In this document: piece after piece, positions 15,449 to 21,491 of the stretch
Position numbering within the stretch: position 1 is the stretch's first letter
How the letters are laid out: every line of letters begins with the position of its first letter
DNA from: a virus
DNA: 24,820 nt
IMG/VR virus record: IMGVR_UViG_3300023178_000256
Span: 1-24,820 of that record
Strand: one strand, 5' to 3'
Program-made: the position numbers and the translations under genes
The notes under the pieces: model-generated
The model's input: the letters and a program-made list of their open reading frames with translations, nothing else
The model's database searches: none
Told to the model about the DNA's origin: nothing

Positions 15449-15456
15449 TATTTATA
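15449..15456 (-). promoter_or_regulatory. T4-type late box, minus strand (secreted protein gene)
   Basis: TATTTATA on the plus strand, so TATAAATA on the minus strand. Start would be near 15443, about 30 bases before the ATG at 15413. Confidence 0.6.
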
Positions 15457-15461
15457 CAACT

Positions 15462-15480
15462 ATGTGACATTCATGTGACA
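15462..15480. repeat. Direct repeat ATGTGACA, two copies 11 bp apart
   Basis: ATGTGACA at 15462-15469 and 15473-15480, phased by 11 bp (about one helical turn). It lies just upstream of the RHH gene and behind the minus-strand late box, so it could be an operator for the RHH protein. Confidence 0.55.
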
Positions 15481-15495
15481 AAAAGGTTAACAATT

Positions 15496-15645
15496 ATGAA
15501 AAAAGATGATACTTTAATAGTTAAAATCAATAAAGAACAAAAGAAAGAATTCATACAGCTTTGTAAAAGTGATGATACTTCGGCATCCAGAGAAGTACGA
15601 CACTTTATCAAACAATTTATTGCACAAAAAGCAGAAGCTGTATAA
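15496..15645 (+). CDS. Ribbon-helix-helix (Arc/CopG-like) DNA-binding protein, 49 residues
   Basis: A short gene, ATG 15496 to TAA 15643-15645, preceded by AAAAAGG. The sequence fits the RHH fold: beta strand TLIVKINKEQ (residues 6-15), helix A KKEFIQLCKSD, turn with SAS, helix B REVRHFIKQFIAQKA. RHH proteins dimerise through the strand, which reads DNA bases in the major groove, and act mostly as repressors. Two 8-bp direct repeats lie 16 bp upstream of the start, a plausible autoregulatory operator. Its stop codon overlaps the late box in front of hsp20. Fold assignment is good; the target is inference. Confidence 0.8.
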   Translation: MKKDDTLIVKINKEQKKEFIQLCKSDDTSASREVRHFIKQFIAQKAEAV

Positions 15646-15648
15646 ATA
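15641..15648 (+). promoter_or_regulatory. T4-type late box for hsp20
   Basis: Exact TATAAATA overlapping the TAA stop of the RHH gene (15643-15645). A start near 15654 would place a hairpin at the very 5' end of the message. Confidence 0.6.
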
Positions 15649-15654
15649 AATTTT

Positions 15655-15702
15655 GCATATGCCGAAAGGGTATGCGAAAACGGTGATGGGTAAAAACCAT
15701 CA
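15655..15702 (+). other. Structured 5' leader of hsp20 (two hairpins)
   Basis: Hairpin 1 (15655-15675) pairs GCATA with TATGC and CC with GG around a GAAA tetraloop, with one bulged G. Hairpin 2 (15684-15702) pairs TGATGG with CCATCA around a 7-base A-rich loop. The AAGGAG site (15725-15730) lies outside both. Confidence 0.55.
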
Positions 15703-15736
15703 AATATTAATATCTAGCTTAATTAAGGAGATAAAA

Positions 15737-16183
15737 ATGACTGGATTAAATATAAACCACTTAACCCCTTTTGCTGTCGGATTCGACAGAGTTTTTGATA
15801 GACTGGTCGAGTTCCCTCAAACTCATGCAGCAACAGGATTCCCACCTTATAATATCAGACGAAATCAAGATGGTGATAAGTTCACAATCGAACTTGCACT
15901 AGCAGGTCTTGATATTAATGATGTGGATATTGAAGTTAAAGAAGATGTTCTTACAGTAAAATCTACTTGGGACGAAAAACCAGAAGATGAATCTGTAGTT
16001 CTTCACAAAGGAATTTCACACAAGAAATTCACAAGAAGCTTTACACTCGCCGATGATTTAGAGGTGATTGGGGCTAACTTCAAAAATGGTCTATTGGTCA
16101 TTGCTCTTGAAAGGATTATTCCAGAAGAGAAACGACCAAAGAAAATCAAAATTGACAACAAGAAGGAATTCTTAGTAGGTTAA
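15737..16183 (+). CDS. hsp20: Small heat shock protein (Hsp20/alpha-crystallin family)
   Basis: 148 residues from the ATG at 15737, six bases after a strong AAGGAG; the frame is open upstream to a TTG at 15653 but that part is leader. The alpha-crystallin domain runs from PPYNIRRNQDGDKFTIELAL to about residue 136, with LAGLDINDVDIEVKEDVLTV and the FTLADDLEVIGANFKNGLL strand pair; the family's GxL is GLL. The N-terminal part resembles bacterial IbpA-type proteins (FDRVFDRL). It holds unfolding proteins in solution; hsp20 is widespread in T4-like marine phages. It has its own late-type box and a structured leader. Confidence 0.95.
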   Translation: MTGLNINHLTPFAVGFDRVFDRLVEFPQTHAATGFPPYNIRRNQDGDKFTIELALAGLDINDVDIEVKEDVLTVKSTWDEKPEDESVVLHKGISHKKFTRSFTLADDLEVIGANFKNGLLVIALERIIPEEKRPKKIKIDNKKEFLVG

Positions 16184-16196
16184 TTTTACTTTAATC

Positions 16197-16219
16197 CGGG
16201 AGAGTGCAATGCTCTCCCG
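16197..16219 (+). terminator. Hairpin between hsp20 and peroxiredoxin, possible terminator
   Basis: CGGGAGAG (16197-16204) and CTCTCCCG (16212-16219) form a perfect 8-bp stem with a 7-base loop. Only ACTTTAG follows, so it may stabilise the hsp20 message or attenuate rather than fully terminate. No separate promoter is seen for the next gene. Confidence 0.55.
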
Positions 16220-16238
16220 ACTTTAGAAAGGATATATT

Positions 16239-16751
16239 ATGAATAGAGTACCTGACGTCACTTTTAAATTAAGAGAAAGAAATGTAGAGACTGGAGAGTT
16301 CGAATGGACAAATCCTACTACTGAATCGTTCTTTGGTGGAAAAAGAGTTATAGCTTTTTCACTGCCTGGAGCTTTCACTCCAACATGTTCTAATTTCCAA
16401 GTTCCAGCCTTTGAAGGGTGTTTTGACCAATTTCAGGAACAAGGTATTGATGAGATTTATTGTATTTCATGTAATGATGCTTTTGTTATGAATGCTTGGG
16501 CTCAAGACCAAAGAGTAAGAAATGTTAAATTTATTGCTGATGGCTCTTGTGAATTTACTGCTGGTATGGATATGCTGGTAGCAAAAGACAATTTAGGGTT
16601 TGGAAAAAGATCTTGGAGATATGCTATGATTGTAAATGATGGTGTTATTGAAAAGATGTTTGTCGAGCCTGGAAAGGCAGATGATTGCGAAGATGACCCT
16701 TATGGAGAAACTTCACCAGAAACAATAATGGCTTATTTAAGAGGCGAATAA
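16239..16751 (+). CDS. Peroxiredoxin (Prx5-like)
   Basis: 170 residues. The active-site motif PGAFTPTCS gives the peroxidatic cysteine C50 with the T47-x-x-C50 arrangement, and RSWRYAMIV carries the arginine of the third conserved position. FVEPGKADD and the closing SPETIMAYL are typical of the Prx5 branch. It reduces hydrogen peroxide or alkyl hydroperoxides using thiol donors; the glutaredoxin at 4726 is a possible electron source. Several other cysteines (C60, C74, C77) could act as resolving residues, but I cannot say which. AAAGGA precedes TATATTATG. It is followed by a strong terminator and the convergent tail operon. Confidence 0.93.
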   Translation: MNRVPDVTFKLRERNVETGEFEWTNPTTESFFGGKRVIAFSLPGAFTPTCSNFQVPAFEGCFDQFQEQGIDEIYCISCNDAFVMNAWAQDQRVRNVKFIADGSCEFTAGMDMLVAKDNLGFGKRSWRYAMIVNDGVIEKMFVEPGKADDCEDDPYGETSPETIMAYLRGE

Positions 16752-16757
16752 AATTAC

Positions 16758-16779
16758 AAAGGGGCTTCGGCCCCTTTTT
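16758..16779 (+). terminator. Intrinsic terminator after peroxiredoxin
   Basis: AAAGGGGC-TTCG-GCCCCTTTTT: a 5-bp GC stem with a UUCG loop (16761-16774) extended by A-T pairs, then five T (16775-16779). It lies between convergent genes and its last bases include part of the minus-strand stop region, so it may also slow minus-strand transcription. Confidence 0.9.
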
Positions 16780-18649
16780 ATCCTAGAGCTACCTGTTCTC
16801 CAGAACCACCTGTTGCATTATCTACAATAACCTGACCTTGACTCCAATTATTTCTTGAGTTTTGAACGAATTGATTATTGTATGTATTATTAATAACCTG
16901 AGTATTAACAAAAGCACCACCGCCAGCAGAAGCAAGGGAAGCTAATGTTTCTGAGGCACTTGTATTATCTAACATTGCTATTGGTTGCATGCCAATTGAT
17001 TCCAAGAATTCATTTCTTCTTTTATTGGCCATTTCTTGTATTTTTATAGTATTTTGAAGCTGACTATAAGGAGTTGCTATATCCTTTTCTATTTTGTTTA
17101 TTTGCTTTTCTAAATCCTTTCGCTTTTTCTTTGTCTCTTCATCGGTGCCATCACCAACACTTTCTAATCTGGTTCGTAAATCGGTAAGTTCGGCTAAAGG
17201 TTCGGCAAGTTGATTTTCCAATGTTGCTCTTGTTTCGGCAATTTCCTTAGCAGTTGCATTTAGTTTAGTTGCCATATTTTCGGGAGTTAAACCCTCAGAA
17301 TCCATTAGTGTGATTTCTCTTTTTAAGGCCTTCTCCACCTTATTTGGTATATCGTCAATACCTAAATCAGTAAAGCTATCTTGATATAGTTCGACTGTGG
17401 ATCTGGCAACACCACTAAGAAATCCCCATACGCCACCAGATACAGCACCAGCAGTAGTTCCAAGACCGGGAACAACACTACCAACACCAGCACCAACACC
17501 GATCGAAATACCTGTTTCTAATGCAATATCTCCTAAACCAGTTCTGGCCGATTGGTCAAATTCTCCTGTGGCCAAAAGACCCAGAACTTCTCTATCAGTC
17601 AAAGTTTTTGCGTCAACACCATTCATTGCAATATCAGTTGCAATGACAGCAGGACCTACAATAGGCGTTCCTTTAACGATATTTTTTCCTGTAGTCACTA
17701 ATCCTTTTTTGGCAAGCTGTAATGGGTCAGGCTTTCTCGCGATATTTGGATTTGGTTTGCCTTTACTATCAAACAACTCATCTTGTCTGGCATTATTCAT
17801 ATTGACTTTAGGCTTAGGCGGGTCTTTCTTTGGAGGAGCAGGAGGACCCATTTTTTTCTTAGGAATATATTTCTTTGCTCTATCATATAATGTTAAACCA
17901 AATCTGCCTAGGCCTGTGAATGCAGATATTATAGACGCTAAACCCAATGCTCCCACCAAACCAAGAAGTATCTTTGTCCACGTTGACTCTTGGATATTTT
18001 CTATCATATTTGTTATGTCTTTAACAGCTGGGTCTTGAAGAGCATTATTAATACCCTGTTGAATTCCGTCGTTTATACCCTTGGTTATGCCATCTTGAAG
18101 GTCTACTTTTAGTCTTTCACCAGCGTCATCTAGAAATTGATTTCCTCTGGTCTCCATGGCCTTAATAAAACCACCTTCACTTTCAAACTTTTTATCTAAA
18201 GCTCCTAATGCAATATTACCAGCAACAAATCCAATAGCTCCAATAATGGCAGCATTTTTTAATAATTTTTTAGTATCACTTTCTTTAAATTTTGCAAATA
18301 GGCCAGGACCTTTGGCATCTCTTAATTCTTGTTTTGCTCTTAATGCGTCTGCCTTTGCTCGAAGTTCTGCTGCCTTTGCTTTATCTTTTTGTGTGAGTTC
18401 ATCAATCTCGCCTTGACGACGAGCTCTTTCTGCTTCTTCCTTTTTAATCTTATTTTCGATATCGGAAGCTTGTTTTATTACAGCTGTATTATTGAGCATA
18501 GCTGCATTAATTGCTTTAAAAGTAGTATGCAATTTATCAAGATTAATATTGACTTGCTTTATAGAATTTTTCCCACTATTACGAATTAAATCGCCTTCAT
18601 TTTTAAGACGTTTTAAAATAGCTTCTGTTTCTAGGCTCATTTCTGCCAT
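16778..18649 (-). CDS. Tape measure-like tail protein
   Basis: 623 residues. Features in order: helical, coiled-coil-prone region rich in Ala/Lys/Glu (60-110), hydrophobic segment KNAAIIGAIGFVAGNIALGA (131-150), a second one around 227-247, a Pro/Lys-rich linker (262-281), a Gly-rich hydrophobic stretch (379-413), another coiled coil around 455-520, and an Asn/Gln-rich C-terminus. Length and composition fit tail tape measure proteins (T4 gp29, 590 residues). The position directly after a frameshifting gp26/gp51-type chaperone is the same as the tape measure after the G/GT pair in lambda-like phages. Sequence similarity to gp29 itself is not obvious to me. It starts three bases after the chaperone stop. 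Confidence 0.72.
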   Translation of the reverse strand: MAEMSLETEAILKRLKNEGDLIRNSGKNSIKQVNINLDKLHTTFKAINAAMLNNTAVIKQASDIENKIKKEEAERARRQGEIDELTQKDKAKAAELRAKADALRAKQELRDAKGPGLFAKFKESDTKKLLKNAAIIGAIGFVAGNIALGALDKKFESEGGFIKAMETRGNQFLDDAGERLKVDLQDGITKGINDGIQQGINNALQDPAVKDITNMIENIQESTWTKILLGLVGALGLASIISAFTGLGRFGLTLYDRAKKYIPKKKMGPPAPPKKDPPKPKVNMNNARQDELFDSKGKPNPNIARKPDPLQLAKKGLVTTGKNIVKGTPIVGPAVIATDIAMNGVDAKTLTDREVLGLLATGEFDQSARTGLGDIALETGISIGVGAGVGSVVPGLGTTAGAVSGGVWGFLSGVARSTVELYQDSFTDLGIDDIPNKVEKALKREITLMDSEGLTPENMATKLNATAKEIAETRATLENQLAEPLAELTDLRTRLESVGDGTDEETKKKRKDLEKQINKIEKDIATPYSQLQNTIKIQEMANKRRNEFLESIGMQPIAMLDNTSASETLASLASAGGGAFVNTQVINNTYNNQFVQNSRNNWSQGQVIVDNATGGSGEQVALG

Positions 18650-18652
18650 ATA

Positions 18653-18820
18653 TTATTTCTCTTTTTGTGACTCCAAGAAGTTAATTAACATTTGGAAATA
18701 CAAATCCCTTTCGTAAGGTAATAAATTTTCTATTTCTGTTATTGAGTATTTATGGTGCTGTACCAAACTAAATATCATTTGATAATACTCGCTAAGAGTA
18801 ATGTGGCACAGCGCTAGATA
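18653..18820 (-). CDS. 51: gp51-like extension, reached by -1 frameshift from gp26
   Basis: A 55-residue reading frame in the -1 frame relative to gp26, from TAT 18820-18818 to TAA 18655-18653. It includes YYQMIFSLVQHHKYS, then ITEIENLLPYERDLYFQML, a pattern of small tail-assembly chaperone C-domains and of the short gp51-like proteins of T4-like marine phages. Its only internal ATG (18778) has no good ribosome site and would lose 14 residues. The slippery T7 run (18826-18820) sits exactly at the frame entry, so it is probably made as a gp26 fusion of about 287 residues. Confidence 0.75.
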   Translation of the reverse strand, partial: YLALCHITLSEYYQMIFSLVQHHKYSITEIENLLPYERDLYFQMLINFLESQKEK

Positions 18821-19515
18821 AAAAAACTTCTAGTACCCTCAACAACAAATGTTTGTTCCTTTCCTTCCTTATTTGTGTAAGGTATTTCATGCCTTAATTT
18901 TGGCATTGTTTCGAAAAACTTTACAACTTTATTTAAAACATCGCTAGATAAACTATTCATAAATTCTTCTGTTTCTTCATCAGAATAATCTTTAAAATAT
19001 TCAATTTCATCTTCCGATGCAACCTTATCTAAACAACTTGTCATAATATAATATGAAGTTAACGAATCACCAAATCCCATCTGAACCACCCTTACAAAAG
19101 ATTCAATTGTAGGATATTTTAAAAATAATGTATAATCATCATTTAATTTAATTTCCTTTGAATGTTCTGCCTCGTTTGTAAGTTTAACCTCATCTAAATT
19201 TAGTTCCAATTCTACTTTTTCTTCTGTATCTGGGTCAGAAACTACAAATTTTAATATATTATCTACAGAAGCAGACCTTAAAACCATAATTAAATATTCC
19301 AAATCAAACATTGGTATTTCATCAATATCTAAATTAACAAAACAATTATTGACAATTTGTTTCATTGCCAATATTTCTGCTGCCGGGTCGTCTGCCTCCT
19401 GAGCAACAAGAAGAACTTTTTCTTCCTTAACCGTAAACGGTCTATATTTTACTTTTTCACCCGTTGATGGTTGTACACATTCCATTAACGGTAAATCAAT
19501 TTTTGGCAAAGCCAT
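18814..19515 (-). CDS. 26: Baseplate hub / tail assembly chaperone (T4 gp26-like)
   Basis: 233 residues. KVKYRPFTVKEEKVLLVAQE near the start is the signature of the T4 gp26 family, followed by an acidic core (DIDEIPMFDLEYLIMVLR) and helices. T4 gp26 is a baseplate hub assembly protein of 208 residues. The ATG at 19515 has AGGAG and a TATATTATG context. The gene ends SFFI-stop, and the codons for Phe-Phe are a T TTT TTT slippery heptamer. The zero-frame protein is therefore the short form and the frameshift product the long form. It is adjacent to a tape measure-like gene, which supports a chaperone role. Confidence 0.85.
   Translation of the reverse strand: MALPKIDLPLMECVQPSTGEKVKYRPFTVKEEKVLLVAQEADDPAAEILAMKQIVNNCFVNLDIDEIPMFDLEYLIMVLRSASVDNILKFVVSDPDTEEKVELELNLDEVKLTNEAEHSKEIKLNDDYTLFLKYPTIESFVRVVQMGFGDSLTSYYIMTSCLDKVASEDEIEYFKDYSDEETEEFMNSLSSDVLNKVVKFFETMPKLRHEIPYTNKEGKEQTFVVEGTRSFFI
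18820..18826 (-). promoter_or_regulatory. Slippery heptamer for -1 ribosomal frameshift
   Basis: Seven T on the minus strand in the phase X-XXY-YYZ (codon boundaries 18825-18823 and 18822-18820). A -1 slip moves from the gp26 frame, two codons before its TAG, to the gp51-like frame. A weak 4-bp CGCT/AGCG stem downstream (about 18814-18791) could assist, but I would not rely on it. Confidence 0.75.
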
Positions 19516-19532
19516 AATATACTCCTATTTTA

Positions 19533-20300
19533 TCAAATCACATCAGAAACACGACCTACCGCGTTTCTAAATCTACTTATTCTGTTTATAGCATCTTGGA
19601 TGCTTGTTGGACGACCACCTTTTTTAATTCCTCGGATTGTGTCTGCAAGACCACCAAGTCGCCCTAATAAATCTAAGAATCCACCACCACGACCACGTCG
19701 GCCATCTGTCGGCGAACCTGTCTTTTCTCCAGTCACCTGCATTTCATCATAATTAAATGATACCGCAGATGTTAGGAATGAATCGTTATTATTCCAGGCC
19801 AAATCTAAATCACTAATTGCGTTTGGCCATACACCAGTAAATTTCCACTCGTAATATTTGTCATCAAAACTTTCTGTGGAATAATGTCTTATTGTTAATG
19901 TGCAAGAATAATCATCTTTAAACCCAACCTCGTGTGGATATCTACCATCCACCTCTGAATATGCTCCACCTGATGTACTATAGTTTACAACTTGTTGCAA
20001 CCAACCATGGAAAAATTTAATCATTTCATGGTCAGAATCAATTAATATATTACAAGATAAACCATCATTTGAAACTGTTGTGGGGAAGGACCTAGGCAAA
20101 GCTCCTACTGGAGCATAGTCTGCTGTATTAATACTAATCGAAGGAATTGTGACAGCATTACAAAAGAATGTAAATTCTCTTAATGGGTCAAATTCTGCAT
20201 CTGCTGAATTTTTTGTAAGAATGACTTCGAATAAAGATTCAAGCGCAACACCACCTCTTCTATCCATTGCCGATTTAAATTTATTAATATTGAATGGCAC
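19533..20300 (-). CDS. 54: Tail tube-like protein, probably tube initiator (T4 gp54-like)
   Basis: 255 residues from a GTG at 20300 with AGAGGA upstream. The first 190 residues have the gp19/gp54 tube fold pattern: a strand pair around FEVILTK, then LPRSFPTTVSN, LSCNILIDSDHEMIKFFHGW, a loop, YSCTLTIRHY, and a final FNYDEMQV strand. A Gly/Arg-rich linker (about 201-207) leads to a C-terminal helix pair (LLGRLGGLADTI and INRISRFRNAVGRV), which resembles the end of T4 gp54. Length and tail support gp54 over the tube subunit gp19. It lies four bases after the upstream stop. Confidence 0.65.
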   Translation of the reverse strand: MPFNINKFKSAMDRRGGVALESLFEVILTKNSADAEFDPLREFTFFCNAVTIPSISINTADYAPVGALPRSFPTTVSNDGLSCNILIDSDHEMIKFFHGWLQQVVNYSTSGGAYSEVDGRYPHEVGFKDDYSCTLTIRHYSTESFDDKYYEWKFTGVWPNAISDLDLAWNNNDSFLTSAVSFNYDEMQVTGEKTGSPTDGRRGRGGGFLDLLGRLGGLADTIRGIKKGGRPTSIQDAINRISRFRNAVGRVSDVI

Positions 20301-20304
20301 TTAA

Positions 20305-20931
20305 TTATCCTCTTACTATTTTTCTTGAATCAGCCCAAACTTTCTGTTTACTTGCACCAACAAATTCTTGTAATGGTAAAAATAATGCAATATCCCATTC
20401 TGAAGGATTCATATACACAAATCTGGTCTTAACGTGTTTCCCTAGATAATGTTTAATTGTTGGCTTAAATAATTTAAATTTTTTCGCCTTGTTTAAAATG
20501 TCATACGAAATTTTTAGCCTCGTAGTTTCATCAAACTTTTTATTTGACACTGTACTATAAAGAGCATCCATAAGTTCTGCTCTTAACATCGGTGGCAAAT
20601 AATGCATATTAATACCTAAAAAGCCGCCTTTAGCTTTATTTATTGGAAAAACCAGTGGATACCTATCATAATATGGTAGCGTATCTTTATGTTTTGGGTC
20701 ATATCGGAACAAATACATATTGCCGACAACTTGTTTCGCTGTTTTAGATTTGGAACCAGATGTTTTTAGGATATTCTCACCAGTAATTGAACCTTCTGTG
20801 TTTAAATCCTTTGATGAGTTTGCTCTTCTAGCTTGGTTTCGATACCATTCTCGTGCTTTTTCTGTACGTGCTGGGACTTGACCCGAGCGGATACCTTTTG
20901 CTAAAATATCAGTAAATAGTCTTGCTGCCAA
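20305..20931 (-). CDS. Conserved T4-like phage protein, probably virion or assembly, unassigned
   Basis: 208 residues. A basic N-terminus and Ser/Thr-rich stretch lead to a compact domain with MYLFRYDPKHKDTLPYYDRY, PLVFPINKAKGGFLGINMHY, LPPMLRAELMDALY and a C-terminal NPSEWDIALFLPLQEF followed by VWADSRKI. I recognise this set as recurring in T4-like phages, but know no function. The frame begins at a TTG directly after the gp4 stop (TAATTG) with GGAGCAAGG before it; the next ATG would remove about 70 residues, so TTG is preferred. Between gp4 and a tail gene, a head-tail or baseplate role is likely. Confidence 0.78.
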   Translation of the reverse strand: MAARLFTDILAKGIRSGQVPARTEKAREWYRNQARRANSSKDLNTEGSITGENILKTSGSKSKTAKQVVGNMYLFRYDPKHKDTLPYYDRYPLVFPINKAKGGFLGINMHYLPPMLRAELMDALYSTVSNKKFDETTRLKISYDILNKAKKFKLFKPTIKHYLGKHVKTRFVYMNPSEWDIALFLPLQEFVGASKQKVWADSRKIVRG

Positions 20932-21393
20932 TTACCTTGCTCCCGGTATGTGATGTTCTGTCATAATTGTAAATTGCCAACCTCTATCAGCACAAAAATT
21001 CTTTGCGGCCTTCCATTTGGCTTCATTTATCCCGTATCGTTTCACTTCGTTTAGATACCTTCTTGATATTCTGCCCGTTTTAGTTTTATTTTTATTCTTA
21101 GGGTCCGGTGGTCTACATTGAGCACTCGGTTTAATCTCAATCATAATAGTTTGAGGATTCCCTAAGCCATCCCTTTTATGCACAATTACATCAGGGAAAT
21201 ACCTATGTATTTTTCCATCAATCGGCGAACGATATGGAACAATCACTTCTTCCGATTGCCACCATACCACATCATTGTGTAAATCAAGCCATTTAAAAAC
21301 TTTAAATTCCCATAAAGACCTATAAATAATCTTTGTTGGGTCGCCTTTATACTTAGCCGGATTCTTGGGACGAAAACGTCCTTTATATGCCAT
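20932..21393 (-). CDS. 4: Head completion protein (T4 gp4-like, nuclease fold)
   Basis: 153 residues, T4 gp4 150. YKGDPTKIIYRSLWEFKVFK aligns with T4 gp4 (YRGDPKKITYRSNWEKFFF), and RYFPDVIV plus MIEIKP give a TnsA/PD-(D/E)xK-like set (E29, D68, E86-K88). EAKWKAAKNFCADRGWQF corresponds to the final T4 gp4 helix-strand. In T4 it acts in head completion before tail joining; whether it cuts DNA here is unknown. The ATG at 21393 follows a weak ribosome site in an AGATTATG context. It is the first gene of the minus-strand run and faces the gp48 gene. Confidence 0.93.
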   Translation of the reverse strand: MAYKGRFRPKNPAKYKGDPTKIIYRSLWEFKVFKWLDLHNDVVWWQSEEVIVPYRSPIDGKIHRYFPDVIVHKRDGLGNPQTIMIEIKPSAQCRPPDPKNKNKTKTGRISRRYLNEVKRYGINEAKWKAAKNFCADRGWQFTIMTEHHIPGAR

Positions 21394-21414
21394 AATCTAG
21401 TACCCGCTTTTGTA

Positions 21415-21422
21415 TATAAATA
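21415..21422 (+). promoter_or_regulatory. T4-type late box for the gp48-gp5 run
   Basis: Exact TATAAATA, 69 bp before the gene 48 ATG; predicted start near 21428. Confidence 0.65.
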
Positions 21423-21443
21423 ATCCAATATATCCTTAAAAGA

Positions 21444-21451
21444 TATTTATC
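21444..21451 (-). promoter_or_regulatory. Late-type box, minus strand (gp4 run)
   Basis: GATAAATA on the minus strand, one mismatch at the first base of the consensus. Predicted start near 21438, about 45 bases before the gp4 ATG. It faces the plus-strand box. Confidence 0.45.
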
Positions 21452-21491
21452 CAATCCAACAAAAAGTATGGAAGAAACATAGGACACTAAA

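Noticed and set aside
15653-15736. N-terminal extension of Hsp20 from a TTG
   Set aside because: This stretch folds into two hairpins and the ATG at 15737 has a strong AAGGAG at the right distance.
17397-18038. Long plus-strand frame (213 codons) opposite the tape measure-like gene
   Set aside because: No ribosome site or promoter; it mirrors a well-supported minus-strand gene and its composition follows from that gene's codons.
18747-18754. CATAAATA on the minus strand ahead of the tape measure-like gene
   Set aside because: One mismatch, inside the gp51-like frame, about 95 bases from the ATG; too weak to call a promoter.
21321-21328. TATAAATA on the plus strand within gp4
   Set aside because: The bases encode the conserved Ile-Tyr-Arg of gp4 on the other strand, and a better placed box exists at 21415.
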